Below are positions 1 through 7,541 of a stretch of 40,346 nt of DNA, in pieces; within the stretch, counting starts at the first letter, position 1, and each line of letters starts with the position of its first letter. The DNA is from Betaproteobacteria bacterium. Its GTDB lineage: Bacteria > Pseudomonadota > Gammaproteobacteria > Burkholderiales > Methylophilaceae. The stretch lies in contig VGIC01000018.1 of assembly GCA_016867975.1 (NCBI GenBank), positions 1 to 40,346 of the forward strand, read 5' to 3'. The notes beneath the pieces were generated by a model. It was not told where the DNA came from, made no database searches, and saw nothing but the letters and a program-made list of their open reading frames with translations. A program made the translations under genes and the position numbers.

Positions 1-705
1 TGACTCTGGCTGACCGATAAACAACTCCTGACGCTCACTCTCGATGGCCTTCACGATCATAGCGGCTACTTTGTCCGGTTCGTCCACATGGCCGCCCGTA
101 TTCGCCAGCATAGCGAGCGTTGCGGCATCGTTCATGGGGGTGTTGACACTGCGAGGTGCAACATAAGTGACACCAATATCAGTGTCGATCAATTCTCGAC
201 GCAATGCTTGCGAGAAACCATGGATCGCAAATTTTGTTGCGCTGTAGGTTGCATAGTGAGGAAAACCCAAAGAGCCGAGAATCGAGCCTACCATCACAAT
301 ATGTCCGCGATTACTGGCCTTGAACTTGGGTAGCACCGCGCGCACCAGTTGAAGTGGTGCTGTCACATTAGTGTGGATCATTTGCGTGATGCGCTCAGAG
401 CTTTGGTCTTCGAATTGAATAAAATCAAGGATTGCAGCGTTGTTAATCAGTATGTCAATGCTGCCTAGCTTTTCTGTGGCCCGAGCCACCACGACTTCAG
501 GCGCAACTGGGACATCAAAGTCGGCGACGATGGGGGTGGCATTGCCACCATTTTGCGCGACCTCAAGGGTCAATGCGTTGAGTTTGGCGCTATCTCGGCC
601 GACTAGAGCCAGGTTCGCACCTTTTCGTGCCAGCATCAATGCCAGATGTCTGCCGATCCCGCCAGTGGCTCCAGTCAATAAGATGTGCTTATTTTTAAGC
701 TGCAT
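1..705 (-). CDS. Short-chain dehydrogenase/reductase (SDR), 3' end outside window
   Basis: NAD(P)-dependent oxidoreductase of the classical SDR family, probably cytoplasmic. Read from the ATG at 705, the first 235 residues show the glycine-rich nucleotide-binding motif TGATGGIG near residue 12, NNAA near residue 90, a serine in GSILG, and the catalytic YATYSATK (YxxxK). The C-terminus runs off the left edge, so the length is unknown. The gene starts 11 nt after the stop of the diiron oxidase gene and is on the same strand, so it is the last visible gene of the acyl-CoA synthetase operon. Inference: it reduces or oxidises a carbonyl or alcohol made by the upstream enzymes. The SDR fold is certain; the substrate is unknown. 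Confidence 0.9.
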   Translation of the reverse strand, partial: MQLKNKHILLTGATGGIGRHLALMLARKGANLALVGRDSAKLNALTLEVAQNGGNATPIVADFDVPVAPEVVVARATEKLGSIDILINNAAILDFIQFEDQSSERITQMIHTNVTAPLQLVRAVLPKFKASNRGHIVMVGSILGSLGFPHYATYSATKFAIHGFSQALRRELIDTDIGVTYVAPRSVNTPMNDAATLAMLANTGGHVDEPDKVAAMIVKAIESERQELFIGQPES

Positions 706-716
706 GGACTCTTTCC

Positions 717-1397
717 CTAATGATGTTGCATGTATTCGACTTCTATTGTACGGAAAATATCGCCATATAACTTATAAAAAACTTTAGCGCTGTGAATCAG
801 CATGGCTTGATCATTTTTATCAGTGATCTGGTTAACCAGACTTTCGTAAAAAGAAACGTGACTGATATCGAGTGAGCCGTGAGAGAGCAGATAGCTGAAT
901 GCCTTTTTCGGTAGATTGAGGCTTTGTATCAACCGCTCACCCGCTTGGGTCGCCACTGAGGTGCTGGTGCCTTCCAGCACCAGCACCATGCCAAAGAAAC
1001 CAACCGGATTGACGCGATAAATCATGTCATACGCATATGACACCATGACTTCCGTAGCGACACAGGCTTTAGTCTTTTCTGTGGCGCTCGTTCTCACGGC
1101 TTCCTTGTCGCCGCCGCATTCGGCAATGTCATTGAGCACCCATTCCTGATGCCCCATTTCTTCTTCAATATATTCACCAATGGCAGTACGTAGCCATTCA
1201 TAGTGACCAGGCAAGCACCCACCACAGGCCATGAGCATGGGGGTGGTATGTTTGACGTGGTGATAAGCCTGCGTCAAAAATCCAATGTAAGTTTGGAGAT
1301 TGATCTCCCCTTTGGCGCCTTTGGTGATGAGAGGCAAACTCAGCAGTTCATTGCGTTCTTTTTCAGTTTCTTTTAATAAGGTTTGATAAAAGCTCAT
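717..1397 (-). CDS. Heme-oxygenase-like diiron oxidase (HDO; TenA-like/iron-containing redox enzyme)
   Basis: All-helical protein of 226 residues, similar to what is usually annotated as TenA-like or iron-containing redox enzyme. Putative metal ligands are visible in the order known for HDO enzymes: E80 and H83 in EEEMGHQEW, E142 in LEGTS, and H173-x3-D177-x2-H180 in HGSLDISH. The last spacing is the one I recall for the diiron N-oxygenase SznF; UndA and BesC are other members. True TenA thiaminases lack this set. Known HDO members use O2 for oxidative cleavage, desaturation or N-oxygenation of small acids and amines. The start overlaps the end of the acyl-CoA synthetase gene by 4 nt (ATGA), so the two are translationally coupled. 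Inference: it acts on the acid that the synthetase activates, or on the product. The exact reaction cannot be read from sequence. Confidence 0.85.
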   Translation of the reverse strand: MSFYQTLLKETEKERNELLSLPLITKGAKGEINLQTYIGFLTQAYHHVKHTTPMLMACGGCLPGHYEWLRTAIGEYIEEEMGHQEWVLNDIAECGGDKEAVRTSATEKTKACVATEVMVSYAYDMIYRVNPVGFFGMVLVLEGTSTSVATQAGERLIQSLNLPKKAFSYLLSHGSLDISHVSFYESLVNQITDKNDQAMLIHSAKVFYKLYGDIFRTIEVEYMQHH

Positions 1398-2899
1398 GCG
1401 TCATTTCCTTCATAGAGTGCGTTAATCTGGTTTTGATATAGTTGCAATATTCTGTCGCGACGGTTTCTGCCGTTAACCGTCAGTAGTTGGTTGTTGGGGG
1501 TGAAAGGGCTATCTGCGCTGATCCAATCCGTCACCCGAGCGTAATCAGGCAATTGCTGATTGATCTCTTGTATCGACTGGTCGACTTGTCTCTTCGTGGC
1601 ATGGTGTCGAGGCACGATCACGGCCACATTCCATGGTTTTGCTTCACCGAATAAGGCAGCTTGCGCAATGTAAGGGGACATCTTGAGTTCACGCTCTACC
1701 CACTCTGGTGAGACGTTGCGTCCATAAGAGGTGATGAAGATGTTCTTTTTGCGTCCGGTGATGAACAGGTAACCATCTTCATCCATGGAGCCAATGTCAC
1801 CAGTGAAAAGACGATGTTGTTGATCGTGGTGCTGACCGACATAGCCTAGATAGGTGTTACCTGTGACGATGATCTCATTTTCTCCACTGAACTGGATTTC
1901 GATATGCGGTAACGCTTTCCCCACGCTGCCAATTTTGTTATGACTGGGCGTGTTCATTGCCACCACAGACGCGCATTCAGAGAGTCCGTAACCTTCATAG
2001 ACCGGGATACCCAGCGTTTGCGCACGTTGTAGCAAAGCGGGCGAGACGTGTGCACCGCCTACCGCAAGAAAACGCAACTGCTCCAAGCGGTGGCCACTGG
2101 TTTCCATATAGGCGACCAGTGCCTGTAATAGTTCTGGAGTGAAAATCGCGGTGTGAGCCCCCGTTGTTTTGAGCATTGTAGCAAGCTTCTGAACATTCAG
2201 CCCGCTTGCTCCGCTTAAGCCGACTTCTCCGCTCGGTAGTAAGGTGCAAGAGGCGCCCACAAGTAGCGGCGCGTAGATGCCGGCGACGTTTTCAAGCAGG
2301 GTGGCCAGTGGTAGTATGTTGAGATGGATATCATGCTTTGAAAGGCTAGTGACCCTCGCAATTGATCCGGCCACCTTTAGCATATTGGCTACGCTCAGGC
2401 ACACCCCTTTGGGTTGACCAGTAGTGCCAGATGTGTAGGTGATTTTTGCCGTTCCCGCTGGCAATGATGCACTATGTGCGGGGGTTAATCTCATTTGCGT
2501 CAGGATCTTCCCGGCGATCTCAAGTTGGCTGTGGTGCGTAACTTTATCAGCCAAAATAGGGGCGAACAGTTCTGGTTGATCAGTAATCAGCAAAGTGGCA
2601 CCAGCATCTTCCATGGCGTGTAACCACTGCGCAGGCGAAAAGAAAAATGGCAATGGAACAAGCGGGAACTCGCATTGTAAGGCTGCGAGATCCAACACCA
2701 CCCAAGCAGGGTGATTCTCTACGGCTAAGGCGACCACGGGGCGGAGATTGCCTAAAAGCGATTGCCATTGGAAAACCTGATGACTGACCGCATCATAGAG
2801 ATCCGCGTAGCTCATGGTTATCTCTAACCCGCGAAGCGCGATATTATCTGGATATAGTTTCGCTTGTTCGGTGATGAATAGTTGCATTGCTTGTATCAC
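1394..2899 (-). CDS. AMP-forming acyl/aryl-CoA synthetase (AMP-binding family)
   Basis: ANL-superfamily adenylating enzyme of 501 residues, which activates a carboxylic acid as acyl-AMP and possibly acyl-CoA. Motifs are the P-loop YTSGTTGQPKG at 155-165, YGLSEC at 304-309, the TGD hinge region at 366-368 and GRKKN at 382-386. The fatty-acid-type N-domain is complete. The C-terminal A10 motif reads LTVNGRNRRD; aligned with the usual GK, the catalytic lysine position is R478. The start is GTG at 2899, or ATG at 2887, which has AAAGTG upstream; I cannot choose between them. It overlaps the HDO gene by 4 nt. A MITE separates it from the upstream hemolysin-like gene, and without that element the gap would be 12 nt. 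The substrate is unknown; a fatty acid is a guess from the gene neighbours. Confidence 0.9.
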   Translation of the reverse strand: MIQAMQLFITEQAKLYPDNIALRGLEITMSYADLYDAVSHQVFQWQSLLGNLRPVVALAVENHPAWVVLDLAALQCEFPLVPLPFFFSPAQWLHAMEDAGATLLITDQPELFAPILADKVTHHSQLEIAGKILTQMRLTPAHSASLPAGTAKITYTSGTTGQPKGVCLSVANMLKVAGSIARVTSLSKHDIHLNILPLATLLENVAGIYAPLLVGASCTLLPSGEVGLSGASGLNVQKLATMLKTTGAHTAIFTPELLQALVAYMETSGHRLEQLRFLAVGGAHVSPALLQRAQTLGIPVYEGYGLSECASVVAMNTPSHNKIGSVGKALPHIEIQFSGENEIIVTGNTYLGYVGQHHDQQHRLFTGDIGSMDEDGYLFITGRKKNIFITSYGRNVSPEWVERELKMSPYIAQAALFGEAKPWNVAVIVPRHHATKRQVDQSIQEINQQLPDYARVTDWISADSPFTPNNQLLTVNGRNRRDRILQLYQNQINALYEGNDA

Positions 2900-2916
2900 T
2901 TTAATCGAAGGTTAAA

Positions 2917-3259
2917 GGGCGCTTCTATAAATGCAGAGTTTGAGATGCAGTATTATCCGTAAAAGGCACGTCCGTGGAATATATGCGCTAAAGCGCATTA
3001 TTCACACGCCAAAGGCGTACACCCGCACGGGGCGTCCCCAACCTCGCTAGATGCTGAAGCATCAAGTCGGTTGTGACGGAACGCAAAAGTCGATAGTTGC
3101 GGTATACAGCAAGGTTGCGACAACGCAGTTGCGGTGCAGACATAACCTTTAGGTTATTTCGTAACAAAAAAACCGCGCAACGCAGTATTGCACTCAAGTG
3201 GTTTAAGCAGGCAATCAGCGAAGCTGATGCTCGCAAAAAATGTATTTATAGAGGTGCCC
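2917..3259. mobile_element. MITE-like non-autonomous element with 19-bp terminal inverted repeats
   Basis: The left end 2917-2935 reads GGGCGCTTCTATAAATGCA. The right end 3241-3259, read inward on the other strand, is GGGCACCTCTATAAATACA; 16 of 19 positions match. Directly outside are TAAA at 2913-2916 and TAAA at 3260-3263, a 4-bp target duplication. The 343-bp interior holds no transposase, only a string of short perfect hairpins, so it would have to be moved in trans. The type of transposase is not shown by the sequence; an IS5-like one is a guess from the end sequence. The insertion lies exactly between the stop of the hemolysin-like gene and the start of the synthetase gene. An 82-codon minus-strand frame at 2988-3236 is inside the element and shows no protein-like character. 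Confidence 0.8.
2983..3228. repeat. Chain of short perfect hairpins inside the MITE
   Basis: Small stems with 2-4 nt loops follow one another: 2983-2998 (ATGCGCT/AGCGCAT), 3006-3018 (ACGCC/GGCGT), 3022-3031 (CCCG/CGGG), 3050-3063 (GATGCT/AGCATC), 3114-3124 (GTTG/CAAC), 3142-3157 (ATAACCT/AGGTTAT), 3191-3200 (CACT/AGTG) and 3214-3228 (ATCAGC/GCTGAT). Read on the minus strand, the strand of the operon, most loops are TT, TTT, TC or TTC. The hairpins are seen directly in the sequence; what they do is unknown. Confidence 0.7.
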
Positions 3260-3933
3260 TAAAGTTGAGCCACACCTCGGATAGCCACGACCTGGGGACC
3301 ATTGTCATAGTAGCTACCCCAAACAGCTTGCTCGTCAGCACTTAGGCAAGCTTTGTCCGCCGCATGCAGTGCGTAAACATCCCGCCCGCCTTTGATTAGG
3401 CCATTCTGTAGACTGTGATGAGCCGTGGCTACGCACCACTCTATGCCAATATCCAAACTATGCTGAATCACATGCGCAATCAAAACACCTGCGTTGCGAG
3501 GGTTTGAGACCGCTAGATTACCAATCTCAGTGATTTGGCTACGGGTGATGACTTTGTTAAAGCGCTTAGACAACAAGGTCTCCACAGGGATGTTGAAATA
3601 ACGCTCTAAAAACAGAGGAGATTTTTCTGCTTTACGCATACCAAAGGTTGCGACCAATGCCCCGTGCTCGTCTCTCAGTGTCACCAGCTCCGGCATGCAC
3701 TGTGTCACATTTGCACCGTAAGTTTTTGCGAACACCTCATGTACGAATAGCTCTACCTCGGCACGGTCTGCAGAGTCCACGGAAGAAGTTGCAAGCGTGA
3801 CATTTTCCGCGAGCCGCCTCTTTGACGTAGCTTGTGACCGGCTAATATAAGCCGCCTCCGCATTAAAAAATAATGCTTTCTGAGCCAAATTGGCAGTGAT
3901 GGCGCTGTCGGTTGAAAGTGTTGCACTGAGCAT
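3259..3933 (-). CDS. Thermostable hemolysin family protein (GNAT/LuxI-like fold suspected)
   Basis: Protein of 224 residues resembling the thermostable hemolysin family (T_hemolysin). The core shows an ELVTLRDEHGALVATFGMR strand pair, ITEIGNLAVSNPRNAG, and a helix followed by WCVATAH. To my reading this is the layout of LuxI-like and GNAT acyltransferases, so the name hemolysin probably reflects an old annotation rather than the activity. No signal peptide is visible. It is the first gene of the minus-strand operon with the synthetase, HDO and SDR. Its stop codon TAG spans the MITE boundary; before insertion the stop would have been TAA at the same place, so the protein is unchanged. Family call is fairly sure; acyltransferase activity is inference. 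Confidence 0.75.
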   Translation of the reverse strand: MLSATLSTDSAITANLAQKALFFNAEAAYISRSQATSKRRLAENVTLATSSVDSADRAEVELFVHEVFAKTYGANVTQCMPELVTLRDEHGALVATFGMRKAEKSPLFLERYFNIPVETLLSKRFNKVITRSQITEIGNLAVSNPRNAGVLIAHVIQHSLDIGIEWCVATAHHSLQNGLIKGGRDVYALHAADKACLSADEQAVWGSYYDNGPQVVAIRGVAQL

Positions 3934-4280
3934 GATGGTGTCGCCTCAATAATGGTATGTCTGACTTTACGCAAGCAATGTGCCAACATGCTTAAATTTA
4001 TATCGGTCTGTTAGGGAAAAATTAGCAACATTCTTTTTAAATCATATGGTTATGGTATTTGTTTTTCTTTAGCTATGGCGGACATGGTGCTGTCTAGTGT
4101 AGTGATCGCCATGCTAAGGGATGTCATAACCATTGTGGGCATGCAAAAAATGTATGAAATCTGGATTAGCATTGTTGCTGTACTATGCAATAAATGCAGA
4201 CATCATGCAGGGTATCGCCTAAAAATCCTTATAAAAACAGTGGGTTATTATTCTGGCGCACATTTTGCAATTCGCTTTTG
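3934..4280. other. Divergent intergenic region upstream of hemolysin-like and PAP2 genes
   Basis: This stretch of 347 bases is AT-rich and has no convincing gene. On the minus strand a possible promoter for the hemolysin-like gene is TTGCTA (4028-4023) and GATATA (4004-3999), 18 nt apart. On the plus strand TTATAA near 4229 could be a -10 box for the PAP2 gene, but no good -35 box goes with it. Open frames here, including an N-terminal extension of the PAP2 frame back to 4194, look non-coding. Confidence 0.35.
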
Positions 4281-5015
4281 ATGAAAATAAATGGGCATAT
4301 TAAGCATGTGGTACAAGCAAGCATGAGGCTCCTGAAAGATTCTGTGTTGGTTAGGCATTTAATGTTGAGCTGCGTGGTGGCGATCTTAATGATCCTAATC
4401 TATCCACCGCTGCAATGGGATTCGTTTCTGACGGATCTCTTCTTCGATACCGAACAGCAGAGATTCCCACTTAAGCATGCTCCTTTTTTGGATCAATGGA
4501 TGCATACCGGATTAAAGTGGCTGATGGTGGCAGTCGCGCTCGGGAGCTTGTGCTTGTCGTTCATAGCCTTTGGCGTAGACAGGATTAAGCCTTATCAGAA
4601 AAGTTTTGCTTGTGTCTTCATCGGCATGACGATATCAACGACAATGGTTGCGTTATTAAAACACTATAATTTGCATGGATGCCCTTGGGATCTTCAGATG
4701 TACGGAGGAACGTTACCATTCTTTGACTTGTTCTCAGCGCCTCCGCTGGGCATTGAGGCGGGAAGGTGTTTTCCAGCCGGCCATCCATCTGGCGGATTTG
4801 CGTTGCTAGCATTTTATTATGCTTTTGGGCATCACTTGCCGCTCTTTGCTAAACGGATGTGCTATCTAGCCTTATTCGCTGGGTCCATCATGGGTTTGAC
4901 GCAGATTATCCGAGGAGCGCATTTCTTGTCACATGTGTTATGGAGTGCATGGGTGGTTTGGGTTTGTTTGCTGATGCTTTATTGGCTATGGCCGCCGCAA
5001 GTACGGCAAACTTAA
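4281..5015 (+). CDS. PAP2-family membrane phosphatase
   Basis: Integral membrane phosphatase of about 244 residues with several hydrophobic segments. It probably acts on a lipid phosphate or diphosphate in the inner membrane facing the periplasm. The three PAP2 motifs are present in a divergent form: the lysine stretch LKHYNLHGCPWD (CPWD in place of RP), CFPAGHPSGGFAL, and IRGAHFLSHVLWS with the catalytic histidine. This CPWD/PAGH subgroup is common in proteobacteria. I chose ATG 4281; the open frame extends to 4194, but the extra 29 residues are not membrane-like. The sulfatase gene follows 55 nt downstream on the same strand, so both may act on envelope lipids. Confidence 0.88.
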   Translation: MKINGHIKHVVQASMRLLKDSVLVRHLMLSCVVAILMILIYPPLQWDSFLTDLFFDTEQQRFPLKHAPFLDQWMHTGLKWLMVAVALGSLCLSFIAFGVDRIKPYQKSFACVFIGMTISTTMVALLKHYNLHGCPWDLQMYGGTLPFFDLFSAPPLGIEAGRCFPAGHPSGGFALLAFYYAFGHHLPLFAKRMCYLALFAGSIMGLTQIIRGAHFLSHVLWSAWVVWVCLLMLYWLWPPQVRQT

Positions 5016-5070
5016 ACATCACTATTTGTAGTTAATCACGTTCATAAAATTAAAGAAGAAATTTAGAAAA

Positions 5071-7012
5071 ATGACAGCGATCTCCGCCAATAAAAAATAT
5101 ACCGTTTCATTTTCTTTGCTGATTGCAGCAGTTGCACTGGTCATCTGGACGCTGTTACGCCTGATATTGAGTTTGCAAGTAGGCTTTTCTTTGTTGGATT
5201 TTAACGAGACTCTAAAGGTTTTTTTATATGGACTTTGGTTTGATGCGGCGGCTTTGGCTTATCTAATCGCCCCATGGCTTTTGCTCTCTGCACTGGTACC
5301 GGCGGGTTTGCGTTCCAAATCATGGGTTAATAGCGCTCGCTGGGGCTTGGCATTTCTGGTGACGTTTGGCTTGCTGTTTGGAGCGGTTTCTGAGTTTATT
5401 TTCTGGCAGGAGTTTACGACACGCTTCAATTTTATTGCAGTGGATTATTTAATCTACACCAATGAAGTCATCGGCAATATTCGAGAGTCATATCCGGTGC
5501 CGCTCATTTTGCTTGGCATCGCGCTGGTGGTGGTTGGCCTGCTGTTCACGCTCAGCCAATGGATAAATTTCGATGGCCAGGCAAAGACGAAGGGCAAAAG
5601 ATTAAGTTTTGCTTTAATCGCTATGGGGCTGCCTCTACTTAGTTATCTGTCTGCCAACGTAGATCAAATGGAGTTTGGTCATAACAATTACGCCAATGAA
5701 TTGGCAGGAAATGGGATTTTCAGTTTTTCTGCAGCAGCGCGACGTAATGAGCTGGATTACGATAAGTTTTATCGCACCCTGCCGCAAGAGCAGGCTTTGA
5801 TGCTGCTCAAGTCTTTGGGGGGGGGGCAGAAAGACAACTCAAAACTTATCGGCTAGAGCGCATCCTCATCAAGATGCCGCGATGGCACTCGGCCCTTTTA
5901 AACAACGCCCGAAGAATATCGTGCTGATCTCGGTGGAGAGTCTTTCTGCTTCTTATCTGGGCACTTACGGAAATCGGGAGAATCTGACCCCTTATCTGGA
6001 TCGTTTGGCTAAAGAAAGCCTGGTGTTTGACAAGCTGTTTGCCACAGGCACGCGCACAGTGCGTGGCTTGGATGCGCTCTCCATTGCAATCCCGCCTATT
6101 CCCGGGCAGGCGGTGGTGCATCGCCCCAATACCGAACATCTGGCGACCATTGGCGAGCTACTTGAGGCAAAGCAATATGCCACGTCATTTATTTATGGAG
6201 GTTATGGCGTCTTCGACAGCATGAATGCTTATTTTAGAGGCAACGATTATAAGGTGTTAGACCGAACGGACTTTGACAAATCCACTATACAGAGCGAAAA
6301 CGTCTGGGGCGTAGATGACGAAAGTCTGTTTAAGAATGCTATCAAGCAGCTCGATCAGGACTTCAGTGCTGGCAGACCGTTCTTTGCCCACATCATGACT
6401 ACCAGCAATCACCGCCCATTTACTTATCCAGCAGGCAAGATTGATTTGCCACAAGGGCATCGTGACGGCGCGGTAAAGTACACGGACTACGCGATAGGCC
6501 AGTTCATTGAAAGTGCCCAAGCCAAGCCTTGGTTCAAGGAAACTTTGTTTGTGATTGTGGCTGATCATTGTGCTTCAGTGGCCGGAAAAACCAAATTACC
6601 GGTCGAGAAGTACCATATCCCCTTATTTTTCTATGCGCCAGATTTGTTGCCAGCAGGCCATTTCACACGCATTGCAAGCCAAATCGATATCGTGCCGACC
6701 TTACTGGATGTATTGGGCATGCCTGGGGCCGAACATTTTTATGGGCAGTCTATGTTCGAGGCCGTAGCTAAAAAAGCGCCAGAGCGTGCGTTTATCAGCA
6801 ATTATCAATCCTTGGGGTATTACAAGCGCGATAAGCTGATTGTGCTTTCGCCCAAGCAGTCGGTTGAAACCTACGAGGTGAATCCCGTCACGCTGGAAGC
6901 AACGCTGACCAAGCCAGATGATGGCTTGATCAATGAGGCGGTGGCTTATTATCAGTCGGCCTCACGTGCCTTTAAATATGGGGAATTGAAAGAGTATCCT
7001 GTCGCCGATTAA
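5071..7012 (+). pseudogene. LTA-synthase-type sulfatase family protein, split by a frameshift at a G10 run
   Basis: Membrane-anchored alkaline-phosphatase-superfamily enzyme of the LTA synthase/phosphoethanolamine transferase type. The N-terminal half (5071 to the stop at 5856) carries several transmembrane segments. The catalytic half is open in another frame (from 5882) with KNIVLISVESLSASYLG, the nucleophile region GTRTVRG, TTSNHRPF, VADHC, and IDIVPTLLDVLG. Dropping one G from the run at 5817-5826 joins the halves into one protein of about 646 residues, the normal size. As written, translation stops after 261 residues and loses catalysis. Either the gene is broken, or the run is a phase-variation switch, or it is a sequencing error. 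The partner PAP2 gene lies upstream. Family is sure; the transferred group is not. Confidence 0.85.
5817..5826 (+). repeat. Homopolymer of ten G inside the sulfatase gene
   Basis: Ten consecutive G residues follow TCTTT. With nine (or twelve) G the frame continues through the linker into the catalytic domain; with ten it ends at 5856. This is the longest G run I noticed in the window. Confidence 0.9.
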
Positions 7013-7034
7013 CGGGCGTGCACTGGTATTGGAA

Positions 7035-7541
7035 TTATTCGCACTGCACGTGAGCTGGATTATTACTCATTTCACCATTGGACATAATCCAAAAGATAGG
7101 TTTGATGCGTGCATCGACTTTACACGCGTCGATGTAAGCGATGCTACCAGCGGTTTCCTGCACATAGCGGATGGCTGATTCATCCGAGTAGACCACATGC
7201 GGCGGGGAGATGCCATGGAAATACAGGCCGTTCCAATAGTCTCTTTGGTCGCTGGGTGCTGAGCCTAGCACGGTGTTGGAAAATTGTAGTCTCAAGGCAT
7301 GGTCTGAGGGCAGGTTGATGGGGTGAATACGCTGCCCATTTGCCCAGTGGTTTTTCTTTCGCCAATAGATCAGCTTGAGTTCGCTGCTTGTCATGGTCTT
7401 GGCTGGAGAATCCTCAGCAACGATTACGGCAATAGGCGGTTTCTCGACAGCTAGGCAAGTCGTATGCAACAGCAGGCCAATCCATATGATGGTGACGACC
7501 TTCTTGGCGACGGTATTCGCCGCACCCTTGGCACGTGGCAT
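7035..7541 (-). CDS. Small PstS-like periplasmic phosphate-binding family protein
   Basis: Protein of 168 residues with a possible signal peptide (KKVVTIIWIGLLLHTTCLA, cleavage before VEKPP) and the single-domain PBP-like fold seen in short PstS relatives: SSELKLIYWRKKNHWANGQ, LRLQFSNTVLG, YWNGLYFHG, and AIRYVQETAGSIAYID. Such small proteins often sit beside sensor kinases and may act as ligand-binding partners rather than transport subunits. The first 13 residues and the lack of a ribosome site look unnatural. The 5' end overlaps the opposite-strand kinase gene by about 56 nt, so its own promoter region may have been lost in a rearrangement. It converges with the sulfatase gene, 22 nt apart. 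Confidence 0.7.
   Translation of the reverse strand: MPRAKGAANTVAKKVVTIIWIGLLLHTTCLAVEKPPIAVIVAEDSPAKTMTSSELKLIYWRKKNHWANGQRIHPINLPSDHALRLQFSNTVLGSAPSDQRDYWNGLYFHGISPPHVVYSDESAIRYVQETAGSIAYIDACKVDARIKPIFWIMSNGEMSNNPAHVQCE

Noticed and set aside
717-1397. Annotation of the diiron protein as thiaminase TenA
   Set aside because: It carries the HDO metal-ligand pattern, which TenA lacks, and has no thiamine genes nearby.
2988-3236. 82-codon minus-strand open frame
   Set aside because: It lies entirely inside the MITE and its sequence is dictated by the hairpin palindromes; no protein features.
4194-4280. N-terminal extension of the PAP2 gene
   Set aside because: No ribosome site and no family similarity; ATG 4281 gives a normal start.
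7017-7050. CGTGCA/TGCACG inverted repeat between the sulfatase and PstS-like genes as terminator
   Set aside because: Six-base stem, long loop, partly coding, no T run.
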